The notes: generated by a model from the sequence alone, not told the origin. DNA of 64,000 bases from Ferribacterium limneticum (GCF_020510585.1 NZ_CP075190.1:2416001-2480000); one strand, 5' to 3'; shown: positions 1-7,649, numbered from the stretch's first letter. Program-made: numbers and translations.

Positions 1-32
1 ATGAGCCGTATAACGACTCGACTTTGATTCGG

Positions 33-60
33 TTGACACGAAAGTGAGAGAAGTTTGAAT
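33..60 (+). promoter_or_regulatory. sigma-70-like promoter of the first methyltransferase
   Basis: A TTGACA hexamer (33-38) is followed after 16 bp by TTGAAT (55-60). Transcription would begin near 67, about 10 nt before the ATG at 77. A GATAAT at 63-68 is too far from the -35 box to pair with it. This is prediction from sequence only. Confidence 0.45.
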
Positions 61-76
61 GCGATAATGTCGCCCC

Positions 77-898
77 ATGAAGAAGCCAAATACCACCGCC
101 GAGATTCCTGAAATCCGTCCCGGGCAGTCCATCGAACTGCTCAAGGAACTCCACATCCTTACCCGTGACGGCAAGCTCAATCAGGACACGCGGCGCAAGC
201 TCAAACAGGTCTATCACCTCTACCAGTTCATCGAACCGCTGCTGGATGGCGCCGAGACCCTGGTCGACCATGGGGCCGGCAAGTCCTATCTCGGTTTCAT
301 CCTCTATGATTTATGTATCAAGGATCGTGCCAATGGAGAGATCATTGGCATAGAAACGCGCCAGGAACTCGTCGAAAAATCGCGCGAACTGGCCGCCAGG
401 CTTGGCTTTGAGCGCATGCGCTTCCTCGCCTGCACGGTCGAGGACTCGCTGACCGCTGCGGAGCTGCCAGCCCAGGTCGATGTCGTGACAGCGCTACACG
501 CCTGCAACACGGCGACCGACGACGCCATCCGTTTCGCCCTGACCAAGAACGCCCGCCATATTGTCCTCGTCCCTTGCTGTCAGGCCGAAGTAGCCGCCAC
601 CATGCGGGCCAGAAAGAACGAATCGCTGTCGCAAAAACCGCTGTCCGAACTTTGGCGACACCCCATCCACACCCGCGAGCTCGGTAGCCACCTGACCAAC
701 GTCCTGCGCTGCCTGCTGCTCGAATCGCACGGCTACGACGTCACCGTCACCGAGCTGGTTGGCTGGGAGCATTCGATGAAGAACGAATTGATCATCGCCA
801 GCCAGCGTGGCAACCCGCGCAAAAACGCCCGCGAACGCGCCGAAGCCATCCTGCGTGAATTCAATATCGAAGAACTTGCTCCACGTTTCACGTACTAA
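77..898 (+). CDS. SAM-dependent methyltransferase (Methyltransf_32-like)
   Basis: The 273-residue cytoplasmic protein has a Rossmann methyltransferase core. The SAM-binding motif I is VDHGAGKSYLGF (about residues 63-74), an acidic loop GIE (91-93) would hold the ribose, and ALHACNTATDDAI (139-151) and VPCCQ (165-169) are typical of the Methyltransf_32 family. The substrate is not known; members of this family are often near tRNA/rRNA modification genes, and the next gene, six bases downstream, is the rRNA hydroxylase gene rlhA, so an RNA target is a reasonable guess. The ATG at 77 is preceded by a plausible promoter and leaves a very short leader. Confidence 0.8.
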   Translation: MKKPNTTAEIPEIRPGQSIELLKELHILTRDGKLNQDTRRKLKQVYHLYQFIEPLLDGAETLVDHGAGKSYLGFILYDLCIKDRANGEIIGIETRQELVEKSRELAARLGFERMRFLACTVEDSLTAAELPAQVDVVTALHACNTATDDAIRFALTKNARHIVLVPCCQAEVAATMRARKNESLSQKPLSELWRHPIHTRELGSHLTNVLRCLLLESHGYDVTVTELVGWEHSMKNELIIASQRGNPRKNARERAEAILREFNIEELAPRFTY

Positions 899-904
899 GT
901 CGCC

Positions 905-2797
905 ATGACTCGAATTCAACACCCTCTCGAACTCCTGGCGCCGGCCAAGAACGCCGATTTCGGCATCGAAGCCATCAAGCACGGGGCCGACGCCGTCTAC
1001 ATCGGCGGCCCGGCTTTCGGCGCTCGTTACGGCGCCGGCAACGACGTCGCGGAAATACGACGCCTGTGCGATTTCGCCCATCGCTACCGCGCCAGGGTCT
1101 TCGTCGCGCTCAATACCATCCTGCGCGACGACGAGCTCGAAGACAGCCGCCAGCTCGCCTGGCAACTTTACGAAGCCGGGGCCGATGCGCTGATCATCCA
1201 GGACATGGGCCTGCTCGAACTCGACCTGCCGCCCATCCAGCTCCACGCCAGCACGCAGACCGATAATCGCAACGCCGACAAGGTGAGGTTTCTCGAAGAC
1301 GTCGGCTTCTCGCAGGTCGTTCTGGCGCGCGAATGCAGCTTAAACGAAATTATCAAGATTGCTTCGCAAACCAATGTTTCATTGGAATATTTTGTTCATG
1401 GCGCGCTGTGCGTTGCGTTCAGCGGCCAGTGTTACATCAGTCAGGCCCACACCGGGCGCAGCGCCAATCGTGGCGAGTGTTCGCAGGCCTGCCGCCTGCC
1501 CTACACGCTGGTCGACGACAAGGGCAAGACGATCACCGAGAACCAGCATCTACTCTCGATGAAGGACAACAACCAGACCGCCAACATGCTCGATCTGGCC
1601 CGCGCCGGCGTCTGCTCCTTCAAGATCGAGGGGCGGCTCAAAGACCTCAGCTACGTCAAGAACATCACCGCGCACTACCGCGGCCTGCTCGACGAAATCA
1701 TCGCCAACAATCCCGAATTCACCCGCGCCTCAAGCGGCCGCAGCACGTACACCTTCACGCCGCAACCGGACAAGACCTTCAACCGCGGCTACACCGATTA
1801 TTTCGCCAACGACCGCCAGGACGACATCGGCGCCTTCGATTCGCCGGCTTTTGTCGGTGAACTGATCGGCGAGGTTGTCGAAATCGGCGACGGCTCTTTC
1901 ACCGTCAATGCCGAAAAGCCCTTCAACAACGGCGATGGCGTCTGTTTCTACGACGCCCACGGCGAAGTCGTCGGTATGCGCATCAACCGCGCCGACGGCA
2001 AAACCCTGTTCCCGGCCGAAATGCCTGAAGAACTGACCGAAGGCGCCAGCCTCTTCCGCAACCGTGACCAGGAATTCGAGCGTTCGCTGGAAAAGGAATC
2101 GGCCGACCGCCGCATTTCGGTCAAGCCAGCGCTGGTCGAAACCGAAGACGGCTTTGCGCTGACCCTGACCGACGAAGATGGCGTGAATGTTACGGTCAAC
2201 CGGAAAAACGGGCCAAAATCGGAATGGCAACTGGCCCAGAACCCCGAGCCGGCGATGGCCAAGCTCACCGAAAACCTCGGCAAATTCGGCAACACGATGT
2301 TCGTCGCCGAGCCGGTCGAACTCAAACTCAGCCAGCCCTGGTTCATGCCGGTCAGCGCCATCAACGCCCTGCGCCGCGAAGCCACCGAACAACTCGACGC
2401 CGCCCGCATCGCCAGCCACCCGCGCCCGCCGCGCGCCACGCCGGCCGCCAACCCGGTGCCCTACCCGCAGGAAGAACTGACCTACCTCGGCAACGTCTTC
2501 AACGCCAAGGCCCGCCAGTTCTACGAAAAACACGGCGTCAAACTGATCGAGGAAGCCTACGAGGCCGGCAACGAAAAGGGCATGGTCTCGCTCATGATCA
2601 CGCGCCATTGCCTGCGCTACAGCTTCAACCTGTGCCCGAAGGAAGTGAAGCACCTCAAGCCGGACCCGATGACGCTGATCAACGGCAACGAAAAGCTGAT
2701 CCTCAAATTCGACTGCAAGGCCTGCGAAATGCACGTCGTCGGCAAGATGAAGAAGGGCGTGACGCTCAACCTCGGCAGCATCCGCCCCGCCGCCTGA
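905..2797 (+). CDS. rlhA: 23S rRNA 5-hydroxycytidine synthase RlhA (U32 peptidase family)
   Basis: The 630-residue protein matches the long U32-family RNA hydroxylases (E. coli RlhA/YdcP is similar in length), not the shorter tRNA enzyme TrhP. The N-terminal barrel begins with LLAPAKNADFGIEAIKHGAD. Cysteines at about 169, 176, 192 and 196 (CVAFSGQC and GECSQACRLP) are the family's Fe-S candidates. The C-terminal block RHCLRYSFNLCPKE and FDCKACEMHVVGK is typical of RlhA. In E. coli the enzyme hydroxylates C2501 of 23S rRNA using a prephenate-derived group. Residues about 428-440 (TVNRKNGPKSE) are encoded by a copy of the dispersed 36-nt repeat read in frame. Confidence 0.9.
   Translation: MTRIQHPLELLAPAKNADFGIEAIKHGADAVYIGGPAFGARYGAGNDVAEIRRLCDFAHRYRARVFVALNTILRDDELEDSRQLAWQLYEAGADALIIQDMGLLELDLPPIQLHASTQTDNRNADKVRFLEDVGFSQVVLARECSLNEIIKIASQTNVSLEYFVHGALCVAFSGQCYISQAHTGRSANRGECSQACRLPYTLVDDKGKTITENQHLLSMKDNNQTANMLDLARAGVCSFKIEGRLKDLSYVKNITAHYRGLLDEIIANNPEFTRASSGRSTYTFTPQPDKTFNRGYTDYFANDRQDDIGAFDSPAFVGELIGEVVEIGDGSFTVNAEKPFNNGDGVCFYDAHGEVVGMRINRADGKTLFPAEMPEELTEGASLFRNRDQEFERSLEKESADRRISVKPALVETEDGFALTLTDEDGVNVTVNRKNGPKSEWQLAQNPEPAMAKLTENLGKFGNTMFVAEPVELKLSQPWFMPVSAINALRREATEQLDAARIASHPRPPRATPAANPVPYPQEELTYLGNVFNAKARQFYEKHGVKLIEEAYEAGNEKGMVSLMITRHCLRYSFNLCPKEVKHLKPDPMTLINGNEKLILKFDCKACEMHVVGKMKKGVTLNLGSIRPAA
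2190..2225 (+). repeat. dispersed 36-nt repeat, copy inside rlhA
   Basis: This copy starts TTACGGTCAACCGG, continues with AAAAACGGGCCAAAAT and ends CGGAAT. The palindrome CGGT-CA-ACCG is intact and both AT-tracts are recognisable. It is read in frame as TVNRKNGPKSE and does not interrupt rlhA. Confidence 0.7.
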
Positions 2798-2814
2798 TCA
2801 CTCGCCCCGGCTGA

Positions 2815-3525
2815 TCAGCCCGGCTTGCGGAGCAGATCGACGCGCTGCGGATTGAGGAAGGTGGCGCCGTCCGGCCCCATGAAGGACTCGAACTTTTCCT
2901 GCACTTGCCGGTAGAGTTCCGGGGCCAGCCGGTGATCGGTGTGCGTAACCTGGATCATCCGGCTATCGAACTGGGCAAAACTCTCGAAATAGCTGCGGGT
3001 GTTGAAGAACATCTGCTTTTCGAGTTGCAGGCTGCCTGAATCCACCGCCTTGCAGATCGCCGCGAAGGCCGCCTCGCGGACCAGTTGCTCGTTGTGGAAC
3101 AAGCGAAAAACCTCGTTCAGATCACCGGCAAAGACCGGTTCGGAAATCCAAGCCAGGCCGCCCGGCTTCAGCACGCGGGCAATCTCGGCCAGGGCGCGAT
3201 CCATGTCGGCCACCGGCACATGGTGCAGCGACTTGAACATCAGCACGACGTCGACGCTGGCATCGTCGACCGGAATCGCCTCGGCACCACCGTGGCTGAA
3301 GCGCACCGTCGGCAAATCGGTGATTTCCAGATTGCGCGCATGCTGGATGGTGTCGACTTCGAGGGCGATAATTTCTCTCGGCCGCCCGGTTTCCGCCAGA
3401 ACCCGCGTCTTTTCTGCCTTGCCGCAGCCGAGTTCGAGGACGCACGCGCCATCGAGCGGCAATTCTTCGAGCAACAGTTTGATTTCATTGCACAGCGCAG
3501 TCTGCGCGGGATCAGCGATCTTCAT
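2815..3525 (-). CDS. class I SAM-dependent methyltransferase
   Basis: The 236-residue protein has motif I VLELGCGKAEKT (29-40), an acidic residue in ALEVD (54-58), FKSLHHVP (97-104) and LKPGG (119-123), the standard Methyltransf_11 layout of a small-molecule methyltransferase. The substrate is unknown. The open frame extends upstream to 3930, but that extension is antisense to the next gene and has no domain; the ATG at 3525 (MKIADPAQ) was chosen because the conserved fold starts there. It is convergent with rlhA, with only 17 bases between the two stop codons. Confidence 0.8.
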   Translation of the reverse strand: MKIADPAQTALCNEIKLLLEELPLDGACVLELGCGKAEKTRVLAETGRPREIIALEVDTIQHARNLEITDLPTVRFSHGGAEAIPVDDASVDVVLMFKSLHHVPVADMDRALAEIARVLKPGGLAWISEPVFAGDLNEVFRLFHNEQLVREAAFAAICKAVDSGSLQLEKQMFFNTRSYFESFAQFDSRMIQVTHTDHRLAPELYRQVQEKFESFMGPDGATFLNPQRVDLLRKPG

Positions 3526-3640
3526 GGCACATCCGGAAATAGGGTCGAGCCAGAATTTTAGCGGATGCTGATACAGGAAGGCGCGCCAGTACGCCCAAAG
3601 CCCGGCTATAGTCTCGCCTGTTGCCCGGTCCCCGATCACC

Positions 3641-4357
3641 ATGAAACCCACGCCCTGCCCCTCCTGCCAGCAGCCGATGGTCAAGAAGACCTTCGAGCGC
3701 CTGTTGCATGGCACTGTCGTCCTTGACCTCTGTTTCAACTGCCAGGGCATCTGGTTCGACGAGTTTGAAAGCGTGCAGATCACCCCTGGCGGCACCATCA
3801 AACTGTTCGAACTGCTGCATGAACACCACGACGACCAACGCACGCCCCTGCGCGACCCGCTGAAATGCCCGCGCTGCAGTGAAAAATTACTGCACGGCCT
3901 CGATGTCGCCAAACACGGCGGCAAGTTCAACTACCACCGCTGCCTGCAAAAACACGGCCGTTTCACCACCTTCGCCCAGTTCATGATCGAAAAGGGCTTC
4001 GTCCGCCAGCTCAACCCTGCCGAAATCGACGAACTGTCGGCCAAGGTCGGCATCGTCCGCTGCATGGGCTGCGGCGCCCCGGTCGATATCCGCCGGGACC
4101 ACGCCTGTGGCCACTGCCGGGCGCCGATCACCATCCTTGACCCGTCCGCCGTCGAACAGGCGCTCACCCGCTACCAGCACGCCGAAGTGCGCCGGACGAC
4201 GCGCGATGTCGAAGCGCTCGGCGACGCCATCGTGATGCGCGAACGGGAAAAATCGCGCCAGAAACGCATGCAGGAGCCGGAAAACGCCGGCATCATCGAT
4301 GCCATCGACCTTCTTTCGGCCGGCGCCGAATTTGTCTGGACGCTGATCAAGCGCTAA
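3641..4357 (+). CDS. zinc-ribbon protein with TFIIB-like zinc finger
   Basis: The 238-residue soluble protein has five paired-cysteine knuckles: CPSC (6-9), CFNC (31-34), CPRC (76-79), CMGC (141-144) and CGHC (156-159). The first pair with FNCQGIWFD fits the zf-TFIIB (PF13453) family; the last two pairs form a second zinc ribbon. The C-terminal part (about 170-238) is charged and helical. Members bind zinc and are seldom characterised; no enzymatic residues are apparent. It starts 115 bases from the divergent methyltransferase and has no obvious operon partner. Confidence 0.75.
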   Translation: MKPTPCPSCQQPMVKKTFERLLHGTVVLDLCFNCQGIWFDEFESVQITPGGTIKLFELLHEHHDDQRTPLRDPLKCPRCSEKLLHGLDVAKHGGKFNYHRCLQKHGRFTTFAQFMIEKGFVRQLNPAEIDELSAKVGIVRCMGCGAPVDIRRDHACGHCRAPITILDPSAVEQALTRYQHAEVRRTTRDVEALGDAIVMREREKSRQKRMQEPENAGIIDAIDLLSAGAEFVWTLIKR

Positions 4358-4426
4358 GCCGAAGGCAGCCGCCCCTCTCCGGACACCGGCCACCATTCTT
4401 TTTGCATTGAGCATTGCCGGCGGCGA

Positions 4427-4454
4427 ACTTAGGAAACAACCCCATGTCCTAAGT
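4427..4454 (+). other. hairpin in the leader of the CBS-domain gene
   Basis: ACTTAGGA (4427-4434) and TCCTAAGT (4447-4454) form a perfect 8-bp stem with a 12-nt loop, about 40 nt upstream of the CBS gene start. There is no T-tract, so it is not a standard terminator. It may be an operator or an mRNA 5' structure. Confidence 0.35.
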
Positions 4455-4495
4455 CAAGGCAGCAACTTACTCAACCCGAAGCGAAAGGATCCATC

Positions 4496-4930
4496 ATGCC
4501 AAACCGCCTGGTTAGTGAAGTCATTAAAGGACGGCCATTCCCCACCACTGTCACCGGCACCACCGTGCGTGAAGCCGCGATCATCATGAAGGAATGGCAT
4601 TCATCGGCAATTCTCATCGTAGATAAAGGCGTTCTCGCGGGTATCTGTACCGAACGTGACATCGTCTTTCGTGTGGTCGCCAACAACTGCGACCCGGCCA
4701 ATACCGCAGTCAGCACCATCATGACCCGAAATCTCCAGACTGTCGGCCTCGACAAGCCTTTCGGGCATGCGCTGCACATCATGTACGAAGGCGGCTTCCG
4801 GCACATTCCCGTCGTTGATGAGGCCGGCCATCCAGTCGGCTTGCTGGCGGCACACGACGCGCTCGATATGGACGGCCTGCAGATGGAACGCGATCTGGTT
4901 CGGCGCGAGGAAATCACCGTCATTCTGTAA
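4496..4930 (+). CDS. two-CBS-domain protein
   Basis: The 144-residue protein consists of two CBS repeats (about residues 8-62 and 72-128), each with the characteristic G-x-x-T/S-x-x-D type end: GICTERDIVFR near 49-59 and GLLAAHDALD near 116-125. CBS pairs bind adenosine nucleotides (AMP, ATP, SAM) and sense energy state; this stand-alone protein has no attached enzyme domain. An AAAGGA ribosome site lies about 7 bases before the ATG at 4496. It is convergent with the OmpA-like gene, and a hairpin terminator lies between them. Confidence 0.85.
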   Translation: MPNRLVSEVIKGRPFPTTVTGTTVREAAIIMKEWHSSAILIVDKGVLAGICTERDIVFRVVANNCDPANTAVSTIMTRNLQTVGLDKPFGHALHIMYEGGFRHIPVVDEAGHPVGLLAAHDALDMDGLQMERDLVRREEITVIL

Positions 4931-4937
4931 ACAAAAA

Positions 4938-4958
4938 AGCGAGCCGTTCAGGCTCGCT
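4938..4958 (-). terminator. rho-independent terminator of the OmpA-like gene
   Basis: AGCGAGCC (4938-4945) pairs with GGCTCGCT (4951-4958) around a 5-nt loop. On the minus strand the stem is followed by six T residues, so it terminates the OmpA-like gene. On the plus strand there is no T run, so it acts less clearly for the CBS gene. Confidence 0.8.
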
Positions 4959-4977
4959 CTGCGCCAGCATAAAACCC

Positions 4978-5457
4978 TTACTGGACGCGGATTTCGACCC
5001 GCCGGCCCTCTTCCGGGCTGCCCGTACCCAGCGTCGATTCCGGCTTGCGGAACTTGATCCGCTCGGCAGCAACGCCGCCAGCGACCAGCGCATCACGCAC
5101 CGTCTCAGCGCGGTGCTTGGCCAGTTGGGCATTTTGGGCCGGATCACCGGATGGATCGTGAAAACCGGAAAGCAGCACGATGGCCTGCTCGTTTGCTCTG
5201 AGCGCCTCCAGCGTCCTGGCGGCAATATCCTTGTCGGCGTCCTTCAACTTGGCGGCGCCAATGGCGAAATAGACCTTGGCCAGCGGCTCGCCAACCGGGG
5301 CAATCTCGCCCTGCTCGGCAACCGGCTTCGTTGTCGCCTGAACGTTCTTGCCGGCACTGGCTCCAAAAACCACAGCCACAATGGCCAGCACGATCCCGGC
5401 CAACACCCCGACAATTACCGCGGTTGATTCGTCTTCATCATTAGCAGCCATAGTCAC
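4978..5457 (-). CDS. small membrane-anchored OmpA-family protein
   Basis: The 159-residue protein has a short acidic cytoplasmic start, one membrane segment (about 12-33, TAVIVGVLAGIVLAIVAVVF) and a periplasmic OmpA-C-like domain. The peptidoglycan-binding signature is seen as NAQLAKHRAETVRDALVAGG (about 109-128) and RRVEIRV at the end. It lacks a beta-barrel and a lipobox, so it is anchored in the inner membrane and probably contacts peptidoglycan. An alternative start two codons later (MAANDE) is possible. It is followed by its own terminator. Confidence 0.75.
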   Translation of the reverse strand: MTMAANDEDESTAVIVGVLAGIVLAIVAVVFGASAGKNVQATTKPVAEQGEIAPVGEPLAKVYFAIGAAKLKDADKDIAARTLEALRANEQAIVLLSGFHDPSGDPAQNAQLAKHRAETVRDALVAGGVAAERIKFRKPESTLGTGSPEEGRRVEIRVQ

Positions 5458-5500
5458 CTCTCAAGAAAGTTGCTCGGAGCCTGAAAAACGTCTTCGGATT

Positions 5501-6055
5501 CTATGCCGATTCGCTATCGAAGAGAACTCTCGGTGCCAGCTCGACATGTTCCTGATCGCCGCCCAACCAGATCACGCCATCCTGAATCGTGCATTGCAGG
5601 CGCATGCCGCGTGCCGCCAGCGCAGCCAGCGCCTTGCCCTCCTCGACGCTCAAGGACAGCACGCGCAGATTCTTCTGCCCCGAGACCTTGCCCTGAGTCT
5701 GCTGCCACCAGATTTCCGCCGACCGCCCGCCATAACTGAGCACCATGACATGCCGCGAGCGGTTGCAGGCCCGGCGAATCGCCTTTTCGTCTGGCAGCCC
5801 GACGTCGATCCAGCGCTCGACGCTGCCCGTCGGGTCAAGCTCCTGCAGATCCGCCTCATCCTCGGTCGCCGACAGGCCGCGCCCGAAAGTCAGCGTCTCC
5901 GACGCATTCAGCGCGAAGGCCAGCAGGCGGACCATCATTCGCTCGTCGGTTTCCGAAGGGTGTCTGGCAATGGTCAGCGTGTAGTCGCCGAAATGCGAAC
6001 GGTCGAGGTCGGCGAGCTGCAATTCGGCCTTGAAAATGGTGGATTTGAGCGCCAT
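5501..6055 (-). CDS. yaeQ: YaeQ family protein
   Basis: The 184-residue protein aligns over its full length with YaeQ: the start MALKSTIFKAELQLADLDR, the central HPSETDERMMVRLLAFAL and the end of the fold with WIDVGLPDEKAIRRA are family hallmarks. YaeQ has a PD-(D/E)XK nuclease-like fold and was linked in E. coli to suppression of RfaH loss, but its activity is not established. It is transcribed towards the OmpA-like gene, 43 bases away, and may share a transcript with it. Confidence 0.88.
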   Translation of the reverse strand: MALKSTIFKAELQLADLDRSHFGDYTLTIARHPSETDERMMVRLLAFALNASETLTFGRGLSATEDEADLQELDPTGSVERWIDVGLPDEKAIRRACNRSRHVMVLSYGGRSAEIWWQQTQGKVSGQKNLRVLSLSVEEGKALAALAARGMRLQCTIQDGVIWLGGDQEHVELAPRVLFDSESA

Positions 6056-6126
6056 GCCGGTTCCCGTAAAAAGCGCGGATTATCCCATGACGCCTTGTCC
6101 AAAGCAGACTACGATTATCATCAGGG

Positions 6127-6218
6127 GAACGCTGAACAATTCGTCATCCCCGCAAAAGCGGGGATCCAGTACGTTGAATCTTTCGCGGGAATGACAAATC
6201 CGAATTGATCAGCGCTTC
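6127..6218. repeat. REP-type palindromic element
   Basis: GTCATCCCCGCAAAAGCGGG (from 6143) is mirrored by CTTTCGCGGGAATGAC (to 6195). It is enclosed by an outer imperfect inverted repeat (GAACGCTGAACAATTCG from 6127; CGAATTGATCAGCGCTTC ending at 6218). The inner sequence is the widespread proteobacterial REP-like core (TTCCCGCGAAAGCGGGAA). It fills most of the 190 bases between yaeQ and the DUF3617-like gene. Confidence 0.6.
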
Positions 6219-6245
6219 CCTAGCCAATTTTCAGGAGATTCCGTC

Positions 6246-6773
6246 ATGAGCCCACTGCGCATCCTTCCCCTGTTGCTCGCCAGCCTCTTCGCCGTTCAGG
6301 CCGCCGCCGATGCCCCGCGCCGCAAATCCGGCCTGTGGGAAACAAAGACCCAGATGGCTGGCATGCCCGCACAAGGTCCGATGCAGATGTGCGTCGATCA
6401 GGCCAGCGATAACGTGATGCAGGAACGCGCCAAGGAAAAGGTCAGTTGTCCGGTCATGGATGTCAGTCGCGGCGCCGGCAAGATGACCATTCATTCCGTC
6501 TGCAAACACGAGGGTGTGACCAGCACCAGCGATTCGGTCATCACCGGCGATTTCGACTCGGCCTACCGCAACGACATGGTGGTTCGCTACGATCCGCCGC
6601 AGCACGGCATGAAGGAGATGAAGATGGTTCAGGAAGCCCGCTGGCTCGGCCCCTGCAAGGCCGGCCAAAAACCGGGCGACGTCGTCATGCCCGGCATGCA
6701 GAAATTCAACATGCAGGAAATGATGAACGATCCGCAAGTACGCGAAATGATGAAGCGCCAGCAAAAGCAGTAA
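6246..6773 (+). CDS. periplasmic DUF3617 family protein
   Basis: The 175-residue protein has a clear signal peptide (MSPLRILPLLLASLFAVQAAA, cut near residue 21) and the DUF3617 features RKSGLWETKTQM near the mature start and conserved cysteines in MCVDQASD, VSCPVMDV and SVCKHEG. DUF3617 proteins are exported and have no known activity. The C-terminus is Met/Gln-rich (about 150-175). It is 42 bases upstream of the secreted rhodanese gene, in the same direction, suggesting a shared transcript. Confidence 0.78.
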   Translation: MSPLRILPLLLASLFAVQAAADAPRRKSGLWETKTQMAGMPAQGPMQMCVDQASDNVMQERAKEKVSCPVMDVSRGAGKMTIHSVCKHEGVTSTSDSVITGDFDSAYRNDMVVRYDPPQHGMKEMKMVQEARWLGPCKAGQKPGDVVMPGMQKFNMQEMMNDPQVREMMKRQQKQ

Positions 6774-6815
6774 AGCGCCCCATATAATCAGCGTTTTCTA
6801 ATACACGAGATTGCC

Positions 6816-7256
6816 ATGCGCCACCTGCTCCTAGCCTGCCTGATCGCCGCCACCAGCTTCGCCCACGCCGAAGTCATCGACATCGACAACGCCCAGCTCG
6901 ACAAACTGCGCCAAAGCGGCGTCCCCGTCGTCGATATTCGCCTGCAATCGGAATGGGAAGAAACCGGCATCGTCGGCGGCAGCAAACTGCTCACCTTCTT
7001 CGACGAAAAAGGCCGCGCCGACGCCGCCGGCTGGCTCGAAAAGGTCAAACCCTTCGCCAAGCCGAACGAGCCGGTCATCGTCATCTGCCGCACCGGCAAC
7101 CGGACCAAGGCCGTCAGCCAGTTCCTCTCGCAACAGGCCGGCTACACCACTGTTTACAACGTCAAGAGCGGCATCAAAGGCTGGATCGGCGCCGGCGGCC
7201 CGGTCGTCCCGGCAACGCAAACCATCGCCTCGTGCAAGGCCGCGAAAACTTGCTGA
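6816..7256 (+). CDS. exported rhodanese-like sulfurtransferase
   Basis: The 146-residue protein has a signal peptide (cut after about SFAHA, residue 18) and one rhodanese domain. The active-site loop is CRTGNRT with the catalytic cysteine at residue 91; the preceding VVDIRLQSEWEETGIVGG (38-55) is the usual N-terminal rhodanese motif. It would act in the periplasm as a persulfide carrier; the physiological acceptor is unknown. Its stop codon overlaps the TTG start of a small Cys-rich ORF, and its last 49 bases belong to a 132-bp segment that is duplicated at 9.4 kb. Confidence 0.82.
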   Translation: MRHLLLACLIAATSFAHAEVIDIDNAQLDKLRQSGVPVVDIRLQSEWEETGIVGGSKLLTFFDEKGRADAAGWLEKVKPFAKPNEPVIVICRTGNRTKAVSQFLSQQAGYTTVYNVKSGIKGWIGAGGPVVPATQTIASCKAAKTC

Positions 7257-7339
7257 ACCACGCCGTCGACCGCAAAAGGTGCGCCAGTTGCGAGCACTGG
7301 CGCGGTTGGCGCCAACCCGGTGAAGAGCCGGGAACCGTC
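7208..7339 (+). repeat. 132-bp segment duplicated at 9405-9534 (left copy)
   Basis: This segment spans the 3' end of the rhodanese gene and the first part of the small Cys-rich ORF. A diverged direct copy of about 130 bp lies beyond hipBA at 9405-9534. Shared blocks include GGCAACGCAAACCATCGCCT and GGTTGGCGCCAACCCGG. Confidence 0.7.
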
Positions 7340-7465
7340 ATTATCGAAGCCGAAACCGCGGAAGGCCTCTGCCTCGGCGGCGGCTGGGACAACTCCGAAC
7401 GCCGCGCCCGCTCGGCCTGCGGGCACTGGCGGATCTGGGAAGTGCTGAATCAGACGACGCCGTAG
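7250..7465 (+). CDS. small Cys/Trp-rich hypothetical protein
   Basis: A 71-codon frame starts with TTG at 7250, overlapping the rhodanese stop codon. It contains CASCEHWRGWRQPGEEPGT, then LCLGGGWDN and SACGHWRIW. The CxxCxHW...C...CGHW spacing looks like a small metal-binding fold and is unlikely to arise by chance from non-coding DNA. I do not recognise the family. The start codon is uncertain, and no separate ribosome site is visible, which fits translational coupling to the rhodanese. Its stop codon lies inside the direct repeat that flanks a MITE-like element. A broken partial copy lies at 9.4-9.5 kb. Confidence 0.45.
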   Translation: MLNHAVDRKRCASCEHWRGWRQPGEEPGTVIIEAETAEGLCLGGGWDNSERRARSACGHWRIWEVLNQTTP

Positions 7466-7602
7466 CTGTAATGCAGTTCAGTTAAGCGTCATTCCCGCGA
7501 AAGCGGGAATCCAGATGTCTTGCATTTGCTGGGTTCCCGCTTTCGCGGGAACGACAATTTAACGAGGCATTTGCTTAACCGAATGGCATTAGCGCCGTAG
7601 CT
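7458..7602. mobile_element. MITE-like element with 10-bp flanking direct repeats
   Basis: The 10-bp sequence CGCCGTAGCT occurs at 7458-7467 and again at 7593-7602. Between them, 18-bp imperfect terminal inverted repeats (7470-7487, AATGCAGTTCAGTTAAGC; 7573-7590, 15 of 18 matching in reverse complement) enclose a REP hairpin with 27-bp arms (7488-7559; TTCCCGCGAAAGCGGGAATC and its mirror). The direct repeat plus inverted ends look like target-site duplication and transposon termini. No transposase is encoded, so it would be non-autonomous. Confidence 0.6.
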
Positions 7603-7613
7603 AAGCCTTATTG

Positions 7614-7649
7614 CCACGGTCAACCGGAAAAAACGGCCAAAATTGAAAT
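7614..7649 (+). repeat. dispersed 36-nt repeat, copy between the MITE and hipA
   Basis: The copy reads CCACGGTCAACCGG, six A, then CGGCCAAAATTGAAAT, a near-perfect match to the consensus. With the following GAGGTTGAGGCG it shares about 48 bases with the copy at 10738. Confidence 0.85.

Noticed and set aside
3526..3930. N-terminal extension of the methyltransferase at 2815
   Set aside because: It is antisense to the zinc-ribbon gene and has no domain; the fold starts at 3525.
7470..7590. Possible CRISPR array
   Set aside because: The repeats are inverted halves of one hairpin, not direct repeats with spacers; no CRISPR array or cas gene is present in the window.
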